A DNA stretch of 64,000 nt from Curtobacterium sp. GC_Cur_3 (GTDB lineage Bacteria; Actinomycetota; Actinomycetes; Actinomycetales; Microbacteriaceae): the NCBI RefSeq assembly GCF_026544205.1, contig NZ_JALNUI010000004.1, forward strand, positions 62,001 through 126,000. The letters are read 5' to 3'. The position numbers and the translations under genes were made by a program. Positions 37,780-47,195 of this stretch are shown here, one piece after another. How positions within the stretch are numbered: the first letter of the stretch is position 1; every line of letters begins with the position of its first letter. Under the pieces are notes generated by a model that saw only the letters and a list, made by a program, of their open reading frames with translations, did no database searches and was not told where the DNA came from.

Positions 37780-37838
37780 AGCGTGTCGCACAGAAAACCG
37801 CCCCGATCTGCCCCGGGGGACTTGTGCGTCGCATCGTT

Positions 37839-37859
37839 CGAACGTATGTTCGGTACAGG
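37839..37859 (+). promoter_or_regulatory. SOS box and -10 of the LysM gene
   Basis: A perfect CGAAC-N4-GTTCG box at 37839-37852 is followed at once by TACAGG (37854-37859), a possible -10. LexA bound here would block the LysM gene. Confidence 0.75.
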
Positions 37860-37893
37860 GCTTCGGGTCATCCGAGCAGGAAGGCACAACGAC

Positions 37894-38301
37894 ATGAGCA
37901 CCATCGGCGTCATCAACGGCAGCACGATCAGCAGCAGCGGCCTCGCTGGCATGCACGGCACGGTCGTTCGTTCACGGCTGCGCCTCACCCGCCGCGGCCG
38001 CGTCGTCTTCACGACACTCGCGGCGCTGCCGGTGCTGGTCGGTGTCGCGGTCTTCGCGTTGAACGGTGGGCAGGCCTCGGCCGGCAACACCTCCGCGGAC
38101 GTGCACTTCCAGACCGTCACGGTCGAGCCCGGCGAGACGCTCTGGCAGCTGGCCGAGCAGACCGCTCCGAACGCCGACCCGCGCGACTTCGTGCAGGACG
38201 TCGTGAGCCTCAACGCGCTCGACGGCTCCGGCGTGCAGGCCGGCGAGCAGCTGGCGATCCCGGCGAAGTACGCGGACACGAAGGACGCCGACACGAAGTA
38301 G
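37894..38301 (+). CDS. LysM-domain SOS cell-division inhibitor (ChiZ/DivS position)
   Basis: A 135-residue membrane protein: a short cytoplasmic part, one transmembrane helix at about residues 37-58 ([20 protein letters not shown]) and an outer LysM domain ([15 protein letters not shown] ... [18 protein letters not shown]). Its position divergent from lexA and its SOS box match mycobacterial Rv2719c (ChiZ) and other SOS division inhibitors. It is therefore likely made after DNA damage to delay division at the septal wall. RBS GCAGGAAGG precedes the ATG. Confidence 0.85.
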   Translation: MSTIGVINGSTISSSGLAGMHGTVVRSRLRLTRRGRVVFTTLAALPVLVGVAVFALNGGQASAGNTSADVHFQTVTVEPGETLWQLAEQTAPNADPRDFVQDVVSLNALDGSGVQAGEQLAIPAKYADTKDADTK

Positions 38302-38352
38302 CCCGTCCGGACGGCCGGGCGCCACACGGCCCGACCGCTCTACGATGGATCG

Positions 38353-39459
38353 GTGGCATTCACGCTCGAAGACCTCCCGATCCGAGACGACCTCCGCGGT
38401 CTGAGCCCCTACGGCGCTCCGCAGAAGCACGTCCGCGTGCAGCTCAACGTCAACGAGAACACGCATCCCGTCCCGCAGGACGTGGCCGACGACATCGTCG
38501 AGTCGGTCCGCCGGGCGCTCGGCACGGTGAACCGCTACCCGGACCGGGAGTTCACCGAGCTGCGTGAGTCCCTCGCCGGGTACCTCGGGCACGGGCTGGC
38601 AGCGGAACAGATCTGGGCCGCGAACGGCTCGAACGAGGTCATCCAGCAGCTCATGCAGGCCTTCGGTGGTCCCGGCCGCTCGGTCCTCGGCTTCCCGCCC
38701 ACGTACTCGATGCACTCGATCATCGCCTCGGGCACCGGCACGCGGTGGATCCCGGCGGAGCGCGACGCCGAGTTCCGCATCTCCCCGGAGACCGCGACGG
38801 CTGCCGTGCGCGAGCACCAGCCCGACATCGTGTTCCTGTGCGGGCCGAACAACCCGACGGGCACGCCCCTCGAGCTCGCGACGATCGAGGCCGTCTACGA
38901 CGCCACCGACGGCATCGTGATGGTGGACGAGGCCTACGCCGAGTTCATGCCGGTGGGACAGCCGACGGCGCTCACCCTGCTCCCCGGACGCGAGCGCCTC
39001 GTGGTGTCCCGCACCATGAGCAAGGCGTTCGCGTTCGCCGGTGCCCGTGTCGGCTACCTCGCGGCCCACCCGGCCGTGGTCGATGCCCTGCGCCTGGTGC
39101 GCCTGCCGTACCACCTGTCGGCGCTGACGCAGGCGGCCGCCGTCGCCGCGCTCCGGCACGCCCCGGAGATGCTCGCGATGGTCGACGACATCCGCGGGCA
39201 GCGGGACCGCATGGTGACCGAGCTGCGCGCGATGGGCTACACGCCGCACGACACCTGGTCCAACTTCGTGCTGTTCGGTGGCGTGGCCGACCCACAGGCC
39301 GCCTTCGAGTCGCTGCTCGACCAGGACGTCATCGTGCGCGACCTCGGCATCCCGAACCACCTCCGCGTCAGCGCGGGGACGGCGGAGGAGACCACCGCGT
39401 TCCTCGACGCCATGCGCCGGGTCACCGCCGAACAGCCGCCGGTTAGGGTTGCAGCATGA
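38353..39459 (+). CDS. hisC: histidinol-phosphate aminotransferase
   Basis: A 368-residue PLP-dependent class I/II aminotransferase. The Schiff-base Lys is in [19 protein letters not shown], with [12 protein letters not shown] and MVDEAYAEF as PLP-contact segments. It starts [14 protein letters not shown] like HisC and ArAT-type enzymes, so some aromatic transamination is possible. Clustering with hisB and hisH supports histidine synthesis. TACGAT ends six bases before GTG 38353 (leaderless). Confidence 0.92.
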   Translation: MAFTLEDLPIRDDLRGLSPYGAPQKHVRVQLNVNENTHPVPQDVADDIVESVRRALGTVNRYPDREFTELRESLAGYLGHGLAAEQIWAANGSNEVIQQLMQAFGGPGRSVLGFPPTYSMHSIIASGTGTRWIPAERDAEFRISPETATAAVREHQPDIVFLCGPNNPTGTPLELATIEAVYDATDGIVMVDEAYAEFMPVGQPTALTLLPGRERLVVSRTMSKAFAFAGARVGYLAAHPAVVDALRLVRLPYHLSALTQAAAVAALRHAPEMLAMVDDIRGQRDRMVTELRAMGYTPHDTWSNFVLFGGVADPQAAFESLLDQDVIVRDLGIPNHLRVSAGTAEETTAFLDAMRRVTAEQPPVRVAA

Positions 39460-40058
39460 CCGCCCGCACCGCCGAGATCACCCGTTCGACGAGCGAGTCG
39501 AGCGTGTCCCTGTCGCTCGACCTCGACGGCACCGGCACCTCCGACATCAGCACGAGCGTGCCGTTCTTCGACCACATGCTCACCGCGTTCAGCAAGCACT
39601 CGCTGATCGACCTGCGCGTGCGGTCGACCGGCGACACCGACATCGACGTGCACCACACCGTCGAGGACACCGGCATCGTGCTCGGCCAGGCGCTCAAGCA
39701 GGCCCTCGGCGACCGTGCCGGCATCGGTCGCTACGGCGACGCCCTCGTCCCGCTCGACGAAGCGCTCGCCCAAGCCGTCGTCGACGTCTCCGGTCGCCCG
39801 TACCTCGTGCACTCCGGAGAGCCCGAGGGCTTCGAGTACCACCGCATCGGCGGACACTTCACCGGGTCGATGGTGCGCCACGTGTTCGAGGCGATCACGT
39901 TCAACGCCGGGATCACCGTGCACGTCCGGGTGCTCGGCGGTCGAGACCCGCACCACATCGCCGAGGCAGAGTTCAAGGCGTTCGCCAGGGCCATGCGCCG
40001 CGCGGTCGAGCTCGACCCCCGCGTCGACGGCATCCCCTCGACGAAGGGCGCCCTGTGA
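39456..40058 (+). CDS. hisB: imidazoleglycerol-phosphate dehydratase
   Basis: A 200-residue monofunctional dehydratase of the histidine pathway. The duplicated metal motifs are [17 protein letters not shown] with [11 protein letters not shown], and [19 protein letters not shown] with [15 protein letters not shown]. The ATG overlaps the hisC stop by four bases. TAGGGT at 39444-39449 ends six bases upstream, so an internal leaderless promoter may add to read-through. Confidence 0.97.
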   Translation: MTARTAEITRSTSESSVSLSLDLDGTGTSDISTSVPFFDHMLTAFSKHSLIDLRVRSTGDTDIDVHHTVEDTGIVLGQALKQALGDRAGIGRYGDALVPLDEALAQAVVDVSGRPYLVHSGEPEGFEYHRIGGHFTGSMVRHVFEAITFNAGITVHVRVLGGRDPHHIAEAEFKAFARAMRRAVELDPRVDGIPSTKGAL

Positions 40059-40693
40059 GCACCGGTGGCAAGAACGTCGTCGTCCTCGACTACGGCTCCG
40101 GCAACGTGCACTCCGCGGCGAAGGCCCTGGAGCGTGCGGGCGCTGACGTCACGCTGACCTCCGACAAGCGCGCGGCGCTCGAGGCCGACGGGCTCCTGGT
40201 GCCGGGCGTCGGTGCGTTCGGCGCGGTGATCGACCAGCTCGAGAGCGTGCAGGGCGGCGAGATCGTCGACCACCGCCTCGCTGGTGGCCGACCGGTCCTC
40301 GGGATCTGCGTCGGCATGCAGGTGTTGTTCTCGCGCGGTGTCGAGCGGGGCGCCGACGTCGAGGGCCTCGCGCAGTGGCCCGGCACCGTCGACCAGCTCC
40401 AGGCCGAGGTGCTGCCGCACATGGGCTGGAACACCGTCGACGCCCCGACCGACTCCGTGCTGTTCGACGGCCTGCACGACGAGCGGTTCTACTTCGTGCA
40501 CTCGTTCGGCGTCACGGACTTCCCGCTCGACGCCTACGGCCCCTTCCGTGCGCCGAAGCTCACGTGGGCCGAGCACGGGCAGCGCTTCATCGCGGCCGTG
40601 GAGAACGGCCCGCTCACCGCCACGCAGTTCCACCCGGAGAAGTCGGGGGAGCCGGGCATCCGGCTCCTGCGCAACTGGGTCGACTCGCTCTGA
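40055..40693 (+). CDS. hisH: imidazole glycerol phosphate synthase subunit HisH
   Basis: A 212-residue glutamine amidotransferase that feeds ammonia to HisF. The nucleophile Cys is in [11 protein letters not shown], and the His-Glu pair is in [13 protein letters not shown]. The N-terminal [18 protein letters not shown] is characteristic. The GTG overlaps the hisB stop (GTGA). Its partner hisF is not in the window. Confidence 0.96.
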   Translation: MSTGGKNVVVLDYGSGNVHSAAKALERAGADVTLTSDKRAALEADGLLVPGVGAFGAVIDQLESVQGGEIVDHRLAGGRPVLGICVGMQVLFSRGVERGADVEGLAQWPGTVDQLQAEVLPHMGWNTVDAPTDSVLFDGLHDERFYFVHSFGVTDFPLDAYGPFRAPKLTWAEHGQRFIAAVENGPLTATQFHPEKSGEPGIRLLRNWVDSL

Positions 40694-40827
40694 CCCGCGC
40701 CGCGCCGGTGGCGTCGCTCGGGGCGGACCCGTGCCGAGCCTCCCGACCGGTGCTGTTCCACGACGGACCGGAGCCGGCGCATCCGCCAACCGGACCGCGA
40801 ACCACCCACGACGAAACCGACAGGACC

Positions 40828-41574
40828 ATGACCGAGCTGACCTCGACCCCGCCCCTCGTCCTGCTGCCCGCCGTCGACGTCGTCGACGGGCAGGCCGTCC
40901 GCCTGACCCAGGGCGAGGCCGGCAGCGAGACCGGCTACGGCGACCCGGTGGCCGCGGCCCGCACCTGGCGTGACCAGGGCGCGGAGTGGATCCACCTCGT
41001 CGACCTCGACGCGGCCTTCGGGCGCGGCGACAACCGCCGGGTCATCGCGAAGGCGATCCACGAGGTCGAGGGCGTGCAGGTGGAGCTCTCCGGCGGCATC
41101 CGCGACGACGCGTCGCTGAAGGCCGCACTCGCGACCGGTGCTGCACGCGTGAACCTCGGGACGGCCGCACTGGAGAACCCGGAGTGGGCCGCGCGTGTCA
41201 TCGGTGAGTACGGCGACCAGGTCGCCGTCGGGCTCGACGTCCGCGGGACCACGCTGTCCGGCCGCGGCTGGACGAAGGAGGGCGGCGACCTGTGGGAGGT
41301 CCTCGACCGGTTGGAGGAGGCGGGCTGCGCGCGCTACGTCGTGACCGACGTGACGAAGGACGGCACCCTGCAGGGCCCGAACCTCGAGCTGCTCCGGAAG
41401 GTGTGCGACCGGACCGACCAGCCCGTCGTGGCGTCCGGGGGCATCTCCACGCTCGATGACCTCGTCGCCCTGCGGGAACTGGTGCCGCACGGCCTCGAGG
41501 GCGCGATCATCGGCAAGGCGCTGTACTCCGGGGCGTTCACGCTGCCGGCCGCGCTCGACATCGCCTCGGAGTAG
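40828..41574 (+). CDS. priA: HisA/PriA isomerase
   Basis: A 248-residue TIM-barrel isomerase acting on ProFAR in histidine synthesis. In many Actinobacteria the same protein (PriA) also serves as phosphoribosylanthranilate isomerase. Seen are [20 protein letters not shown] with the catalytic Asp, the [20 protein letters not shown] phosphate site, and [15 protein letters not shown] with the second Asp. The 134-base gap before it contains no gene. It is coupled to the SseB-like gene two bases downstream. Whether it is bifunctional depends on a trpF gene elsewhere. Confidence 0.94.
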   Translation: MTELTSTPPLVLLPAVDVVDGQAVRLTQGEAGSETGYGDPVAAARTWRDQGAEWIHLVDLDAAFGRGDNRRVIAKAIHEVEGVQVELSGGIRDDASLKAALATGAARVNLGTAALENPEWAARVIGEYGDQVAVGLDVRGTTLSGRGWTKEGGDLWEVLDRLEEAGCARYVVTDVTKDGTLQGPNLELLRKVCDRTDQPVVASGGISTLDDLVALRELVPHGLEGAIIGKALYSGAFTLPAALDIASE

Positions 41575-41576
41575 TC

Positions 41577-42389
41577 GTGGCCGGCATCTCGAACGGCCGC
41601 GGGGGCGGACCCGAGGACGCGCACGACCACGGGCTCGCAGCGGCGGACTCCGCCGGGTTCCCGTGGGCCGGCCGCACCTTCGACAGCCACGACGACGCCT
41701 TCGCCGACGACGACGGCCTGGCCGACCCGGCCGTCCTGGCGGCGATCGCCGCCCTGGAGGATGGCGGATCGCAGGCCGCAGTGGTATCGGCACTCGCCTC
41801 GGCCCGCCTGCTCATCCCGCTCGTCGCCGAGGCGGGCGAGGTCGGCCAGACCCCCGACGGACGCCTGGTCGACAAGACGCAGGAGCTGTCCATCGTGACG
41901 GTCGCCGGACCGGACGGCCGCACGGTGATGCCGGCGTTCACCTCGGTCGCGGCGATGCAGGCCTGGGACGCGACCGCACGGCCGATCCCGGTCGAGGCCC
42001 GTCGCGTCGCGATGGCCGCCGCGAGCGAGGACACCCAGCTCGTCGTGCTCGACCCGACGTCGACGAGCGAGTTCGTGCTCCGTCGCCCAGCGGTGTGGGC
42101 CATCGGGCAGGACCTGCCGTGGGCACCGTGCTTCGAGGACCCTGCCGTGGGGCAGGCCTTCGCGGAGTCGGTCGCGGGGGAGTCGGCCGTGGCACGGGTC
42201 GAGCTCGCGCCGGGGGACCCCCTCGGGCGGTTCGCCGGGCCGGAGCTGACCGTCGGGCTCGCGCTGCACCCGGGGCTCGACCGCGAGCAGGTCGGGGAAC
42301 TCGTGGGCCGGCTCCAGCAGCGGTGGACCGCGGACGCCGTCATCGCGGAGCGGGTGGACAGCATGCGGGTGGCGTTGCGGCCAGCCTGA
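41577..42389 (+). CDS. SseB-domain protein
   Basis: A 270-residue cytosolic protein with an SseB N-terminal domain (LLIPLVAEAGEVGQTPDGRL, then MPAFTSVAAMQAW). This family often follows priA/hisA in Actinobacteria. The first 60 residues are Gly/Asp-rich and probably flexible. Function unknown. Its GTG lies two bases after the priA stop. Confidence 0.85.
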   Translation: MAGISNGRGGGPEDAHDHGLAAADSAGFPWAGRTFDSHDDAFADDDGLADPAVLAAIAALEDGGSQAAVVSALASARLLIPLVAEAGEVGQTPDGRLVDKTQELSIVTVAGPDGRTVMPAFTSVAAMQAWDATARPIPVEARRVAMAAASEDTQLVVLDPTSTSEFVLRRPAVWAIGQDLPWAPCFEDPAVGQAFAESVAGESAVARVELAPGDPLGRFAGPELTVGLALHPGLDREQVGELVGRLQQRWTADAVIAERVDSMRVALRPA

Positions 42390-42461
42390 GCCGAAGGCAC
42401 GCGTGCTGCGGCACGGCGGTGCGGGCCCGGTCTCGGCGTGGTGCGCCGGTACGATGACCAG

Positions 42462-43340
42462 GTGAGCACCAACCCGACGACCCAGTCCGGCACCGGCGAG
42501 ACCACCTACGGTCCGACCGGCCGGCCCGTTCGGGCGTTCCCCATCCCCGAGGAGCTCGACGGCCACGGCCCGGCCCGCATCATCGCGCTGTGCAACCAGA
42601 AGGGTGGGGTGGGCAAGACCACCACGACCATCAACCTCGGCGCCGCGCTCGCGGAGTACGGTCGCAAGGTCCTCGCCGTCGACTTCGACCCGCAGGGCGC
42701 CCTGTCCGCGGGCCTCGGCGTGCGCACCCACGACATCCCGACGGTCTACGACCTGCTCATGGGCTCCATCAAGGACCCCAACCAGGTCATCCAGCCGACG
42801 AACACCCCGTACCTCGACGTCATCCCGGCGAACATCGACCTGTCGGCCGCCGAGGTCCACCTGGTGAACGAGGTCGCCCGCGAGCAGATCCTGGCCAGCG
42901 TCCTGCGCAAGGTCGCCGGCGACTACGACGTGATCCTCGTGGACTGCCAGCCGTCACTGGGCCTCCTCACCGTGAACGCGCTCACCGCGGCGCACGGTGT
43001 GCTCATCCCGCTCGAGTGCGAGTTCTTCGCGCTGCGCGGCGTGGCCCTGCTCATCGAGACGATCGACAAGGTGCGGGACCGCCTGAACCCCGCCCTGCAG
43101 CTCGACGGCATCCTCGCGACGATGTACGACTCGCGGACGCTGCACTCGCGCGAGGTCATGGAGCGCGTCGTCGACACCTTCGACGACCGCGTGCTCGACA
43201 CCGTCATCTCCCGCACCGTGAAGTTCCCCGACGCCACCGTGTCCGCGCGTCCCATCACGCAGACCGCGCCGGACCACGCCGCGGCGCACTCGTACCGGCA
43301 GCTCGCACGGGAGCTCGTCCAGCGTGGCGCCGTCGCCTGA
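42462..43340 (+). CDS. parA: ParA-family ATPase
   Basis: A 292-residue deviant-Walker ATPase with CNQKGGVGKTTTTINL near residue 45, the VDCQPSLGLLTVNAL switch and a DFDPQGALSAGLG loop. It is not beside a parB gene but with scpA and scpB, a common actinobacterial arrangement that suggests a role in chromosome organisation. TACGAT ends six bases before GTG 42462. scpA overlaps its 3' end by 17 bases. Confidence 0.93.
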   Translation: MSTNPTTQSGTGETTYGPTGRPVRAFPIPEELDGHGPARIIALCNQKGGVGKTTTTINLGAALAEYGRKVLAVDFDPQGALSAGLGVRTHDIPTVYDLLMGSIKDPNQVIQPTNTPYLDVIPANIDLSAAEVHLVNEVAREQILASVLRKVAGDYDVILVDCQPSLGLLTVNALTAAHGVLIPLECEFFALRGVALLIETIDKVRDRLNPALQLDGILATMYDSRTLHSREVMERVVDTFDDRVLDTVISRTVKFPDATVSARPITQTAPDHAAAHSYRQLARELVQRGAVA

Positions 43341-44214
43341 TCCCGCTGCCGCTGGCACGCCCGCTCCTGCCGGCACCCCCGCTGGTGCGGACGGCCCTGC
43401 TCCCGCTCCGGCGGGCGCCCCGGGCTTCCGCGTCCGCCTGCGGAACTTCGACGGGCCGTTCGACCTCCTGCTCTCGCTGATCACCAAGCACGAGCTGGAC
43501 ATCACCGAGGTCGCCCTCGGCGTCGTCACCGGCGAGTTCATCGCGTACGTGCGCCAGGCCGAGTCGGTCGACGAACTCGACGAGGCGAGCGAGTTCCTCG
43601 TCGTCGCGGCGACCCTGCTCGACCTGAAGATCGCCGGGCTCCTGCCGCAGGGCGAACTCGTCGACGCCGAGGACGTCGCACTCCTCGAGGCCAGGGACCT
43701 GCTGTTCGCCCGGCTCCTGCAGTACCGCGCGTTCAAGCAGGCCGCCGGCTGGTTCGGCACGCGGTGGGGGACCGAGTCGCGCCGGCACGCGCGGAGCGTC
43801 CGACTCGAGGAACGGTTCCGCGCCCGCACCCCCGAGCTCGTCTGGACCCTGACCGTGCAGGACTTCGCCGCGCTCGCGACGCTGGCCTTCGCCCCGCGGG
43901 AGATCCCGACGATCGGGCTGGACCACCTGCACGCCCCGCTCGTGAGCATCCGCGAGCAGGCGGCGGTCGTCGTGTCGATCCTCCGGACCCGTGCCGAGTC
44001 GGGCGATCCCGACGTCGCGTTCCGGGAACTGGTCGCCGGGGTCGACACGGCGGGTATCGTTGTGGCTCGTTTCCTCGCGATCCTCGAGCTGTACCGCACG
44101 GCGTCGATCACCTTCGAGCAGGACGAACCGCTGGGGGAGCTCACCCTGCGGTGGACCGCGGAGCACTGGACCGACGAGAGCCTCGCCAATCTTGGAGCCG
44201 ACTATGACGGATGA
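43324..44214 (+). CDS. scpA: segregation and condensation protein ScpA
   Basis: A 296-residue kleisin that bridges SMC heads with ScpB. A Pro/Ala-rich start precedes the conserved FDGPFDLLLSLITKHELDIT segment and FLVVAATLLDLKIAGLLP. The C-terminal winged helix includes GIVVARFLAILELYRTASIT. It begins inside the parA 3' end and overlaps scpB by 11 bases. Confidence 0.95.
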   Translation: MAPSPDPAAAGTPAPAGTPAGADGPAPAPAGAPGFRVRLRNFDGPFDLLLSLITKHELDITEVALGVVTGEFIAYVRQAESVDELDEASEFLVVAATLLDLKIAGLLPQGELVDAEDVALLEARDLLFARLLQYRAFKQAAGWFGTRWGTESRRHARSVRLEERFRARTPELVWTLTVQDFAALATLAFAPREIPTIGLDHLHAPLVSIREQAAVVVSILRTRAESGDPDVAFRELVAGVDTAGIVVARFLAILELYRTASITFEQDEPLGELTLRWTAEHWTDESLANLGADYDG

Positions 44215-44899
44215 CGTCCACGACGTCTCGAGCGCCGAACCCGGCGGGGCGGACGAGCTCGCCGACGCACGGGCGATCGAGCACGCGATGCGCGCACAGG
44301 CAGCGGCGAGGCACGACGTCGCCGCCGACGTCGCCGTCGACCGGCAGCTCGAGGCCATCCTGATGATCGCCGACGAACCCCAGTCCCTCGTCGCGCTCGG
44401 CACGGCCGTCGGCGCTCCCGTCCCCGTCGTCCGCCAGGCCGTCGAACGGCTCGTCGCGGACTTCGACGGCGTCGACGGCACCGTCCGTCGCGGCTTCGAA
44501 CTCCGCGAGGTCGGCGGCGGCTGGCGCTTCTACGTCCGCGCGGACCTCGACGACGTCGTCGAGCAGTTCGTCGAGGCCGAACGCCCGTCACGCCTGTCGC
44601 AGGCCGCACTCGAGACGCTCGCCGTCGTCGCCTACAAGCAGCCCATCACGCGCTCCCAGATCGCGTCGATCCGCGCCGTCAACGTCGACGGCGTCGTCCG
44701 CACCCTCGTGGCCCGCGGTCTCATCGAGGAGTCGTTCACCGACTCCGAGACCGGAGCCATCAACTACGTCACATCCGACCTGCTCCTGCAGCAGCTCGGC
44801 ATCAACTCGCTCGAGGAACTGCCGCTCATCTCGCCCCTCCTGGAGGACGGCGTCGACGGCTTCGAGCAGAACGAAGGGATCCCTGATGGCCGCGTATGA
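44204..44899 (+). CDS. scpB: segregation and condensation protein ScpB
   Basis: A 231-residue SMC accessory protein with two winged helices: LEAILMIADEPQSLVALG and LSQAALETLAVVAYKQPITR. IASIRAVNVDGVVRTLVARG follows. About 45 acidic residues precede the first domain. The ATG at 44204 follows TTGGAG. It overlaps rluB by 14 bases. Confidence 0.95.
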   Translation: MTDDVHDVSSAEPGGADELADARAIEHAMRAQAAARHDVAADVAVDRQLEAILMIADEPQSLVALGTAVGAPVPVVRQAVERLVADFDGVDGTVRRGFELREVGGGWRFYVRADLDDVVEQFVEAERPSRLSQAALETLAVVAYKQPITRSQIASIRAVNVDGVVRTLVARGLIEESFTDSETGAINYVTSDLLLQQLGINSLEELPLISPLLEDGVDGFEQNEGIPDGRV

Positions 44900-47120
44900 G
44901 GACAGACGAGACGACGGCCGGTCCGGCGGACGCCCAGACCGGTCAGGAGGCTCGGACCGCGCAGGTGGACCGGGTCGCGCTGGTGGTGCTGGTCGCTCCG
45001 GCGGTGCCGGTCGCGACGGCGGTGCCGGCCGCTCCGGGTACGGCTCGGACCGTGGTGGTTCGGGTGGGTCCGACCGTGGTGGTTCCGACCGGGGCGGGTA
45101 CGGCGGGCGTTCCGGCGCTCCTGCCGGACGTTCGGGTGGGTACGGCTCGGACCGTGGTGGTTCGGGTGGGTCCGACCGTGGCGGTTCGGACCGTGGCGGG
45201 TACGGCGGGCGTTCCGGCGCTCCTGCCGGTCGTTCCGGTGGGTACGGCTCGGACCGTGGTGGTTCGGACCGCGGCGGGTACGCCGGACGGTCCGGTGGGC
45301 CCGGCCAGCGGGACGACCGCGGAGGACAGCGCGACGACCGCGGGTACGGCCGCCGTGACGACCGTCGTGACGACCGCCCGCAGGGACGCCGCGACGACGA
45401 CCGCGGGTACCGCCCGCGCCAGGACGACCGCGGCGCACCCCGTCGGGACGACCGTGGTGCGCCGCGCAGCGACGACCGCGGGTACGGGCGTCGCGACGAC
45501 GACCGGAGCGCTCCCCGTCGTGACGGCGGCTTCGTCCGCCGCGAGGACGACCGCGGTGGCCGTCGGGACGGCGGCTTCGTCCGCCGGGACGACGACCGTG
45601 GCGGCCCCCGCCGTGACGACCGTGGTGCTCCGCGCCGTGACGACCGCGGTGCTCCGAGGCGCGACGACGACCGTGGGTACCGACCCCGTCAGGACGACCG
45701 TGGTGCTCCGCGCCGTGACGACCGTGGCACCGGCGACCGTGGGTTCCCGCGCCGCGACGACGACCGTGGGTACCGCCCTCGTCAGGACGACCGTGGTGCT
45801 CGGCGCCGCGACGACCGAGGCACCGGCGACCGTGGCTTCCCCCGCCGCGACGACCGCGACGCCCCGCGCCGTGACGACCGTGGTGCCGCCGACCGCGGCC
45901 CTGCCCGTCGCGACGACGACCGGGGGTACCGCCCCCGCCAGGACGACCGCGGCGCTCCCCGCCGCGACGACCGTGGCGCCCCGACCGGCGACCGTCGCTC
46001 GGCCCCGACCGGCGACCGTCGCTCGGCCCCGACCGGCGACCGTCGGACCGAGCGCCCCCGGTGGAGCTCGTCCGACAAGGACCAGCGCGACCGCCGCGAG
46101 GACCGCGACCGCCGCGACGACCGTCGCAGCGCCCCTCGAGAGGGCAGCGACGCCAGCCGCGTCTGGCACAACGGCCGTCGGTACGTCGGCGGCACGGCCA
46201 CGGTCCGCAACAAGGCGACGACCCCGCGGCCCGCTGGGCAGCGTGACGACCACGGCGCACCGCTCGAGGGCACCCCGGAACGGCCGATCATCCCCGAGTG
46301 GGACGCGGACGGTGCCGCTTCAGCCCCCGAGCAGCTGCAGCCCGAGGGCGAGCGCCTGCAGAAGGTCATCGCCGCCGCCGGTGTCGCGTCCCGTCGTGTC
46401 GCCGAGAACCTGATCGCCGAGGGCCGGGTCTCGGTCAACGGCGAGGTCGTCGAGGCACTCGGTCGTCGTGTCGACGCCGAGAAGGACGAGATCACCGTCG
46501 ACGGCGTCCCCGTGCAGGTCGACACCTCGCGCCGGTACGTCCTGCTGAACAAGCCGACGGGCGTCGTGTCGAGCATGCTCGACGAGCGCGGCCGTCCGGA
46601 CCTGTCCCAGTACGTCGACAAGTACGAGGAACGGCTGTTCAACGTCGGACGGCTCGACGCCGAGACCGCGGGCCTGCTCCTGCTGACGAACGACGGCGCG
46701 CTCGCCCACGTGCTCGCGCACCCGTCGTTCGGCGTCGCGAAGACCTACGTCGCGAAGGTCGCGGGCAACGTGAACCCGGCGACCGTGCAGCAGCTGCTCG
46801 ACGGTGTGGACCTCGAGGACGGCCGGATCGCCGCCGACAAGGTCCGTCTGCTCGAGTCGTCGCGGGGGGAGTCCCTCCTCGAGCTGACCCTGCACTCCGG
46901 CCGCAACCGGATCGTCCGGCGCATGTTCGACGCCGTGGACCACCCGGTGCTCGAGCTCGTCCGCCGATCGTTCGGTCCGCTCCACCTCGGCACCCTGCCG
47001 AGCGGTCGGACCCGCGAGCTGAGCGGCGTCGAGCTCGGCGGCCTGCTCGGCATCGCCCGCAGCGCCGGTGCGGACGCGCGCTCCGGCCCGGACTCCTCGG
47101 AAGAGGACACGACCGACTGA
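44886..47120 (+). CDS. rluB: RluB-type pseudouridine synthase with long RDG-rich tail
   Basis: A 744-residue protein. The last 260 residues are a normal large-subunit rRNA pseudouridine synthase: the S4 domain starts near residue 485 (LQKVIAAAGVASRRVAENLI) and the catalytic Asp is near residue 590 in GRLDAETAGLLLLTNDG. The first 470 residues are low-complexity, made almost only of Arg, Asp, Gly, Ser, Pro and Ala in repeats such as GGSDRGG and RRDDRGAP. Typical RluB is 250-300 residues; actinobacterial ones often carry a tail but seldom this long. The tail would be disordered and RNA-binding. Confidence 0.92.
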   Translation: MAAYEDRRDDGRSGGRPDRSGGSDRAGGPGRAGGAGRSGGAGRDGGAGRSGYGSDRGGSGGSDRGGSDRGGYGGRSGAPAGRSGGYGSDRGGSGGSDRGGSDRGGYGGRSGAPAGRSGGYGSDRGGSDRGGYAGRSGGPGQRDDRGGQRDDRGYGRRDDRRDDRPQGRRDDDRGYRPRQDDRGAPRRDDRGAPRSDDRGYGRRDDDRSAPRRDGGFVRREDDRGGRRDGGFVRRDDDRGGPRRDDRGAPRRDDRGAPRRDDDRGYRPRQDDRGAPRRDDRGTGDRGFPRRDDDRGYRPRQDDRGARRRDDRGTGDRGFPRRDDRDAPRRDDRGAADRGPARRDDDRGYRPRQDDRGAPRRDDRGAPTGDRRSAPTGDRRSAPTGDRRTERPRWSSSDKDQRDRREDRDRRDDRRSAPREGSDASRVWHNGRRYVGGTATVRNKATTPRPAGQRDDHGAPLEGTPERPIIPEWDADGAASAPEQLQPEGERLQKVIAAAGVASRRVAENLIAEGRVSVNGEVVEALGRRVDAEKDEITVDGVPVQVDTSRRYVLLNKPTGVVSSMLDERGRPDLSQYVDKYEERLFNVGRLDAETAGLLLLTNDGALAHVLAHPSFGVAKTYVAKVAGNVNPATVQQLLDGVDLEDGRIAADKVRLLESSRGESLLELTLHSGRNRIVRRMFDAVDHPVLELVRRSFGPLHLGTLPSGRTRELSGVELGGLLGIARSAGADARSGPDSSEEDTTD

Positions 47121-47148
47121 CCGACGGTCGTCATCACCACCATCACCA

Positions 47149-47180
47149 CCGAGGCCGGGCGCTGTGCGTCCGGCCTCGGT
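47149..47180 (+). terminator. rluB terminator
   Basis: ACCGAGGCCGG at 47149-47159 pairs with 47170-47180 around a ten-base loop. It ends four bases before the tyrA -10. Confidence 0.75.
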
Positions 47181-47195
47181 CGGTAGGCTTGCCGC

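Noticed and set aside
44896..46413. A 505-codon Thr/Val/Ala frame overlapping the rluB tail
   Set aside because: It is the frame-shifted reading of the GC-rich repeats of the RluB tail; the rluB frame continues into a real enzyme domain.
47133..47150. CATCACCACCATCACCAC, identical to a hexahistidine tag coding sequence
   Set aside because: It lies after the rluB stop in non-coding sequence just before the terminator stem, with no start codon or vector sequence around it; coincidence is the simplest reading.
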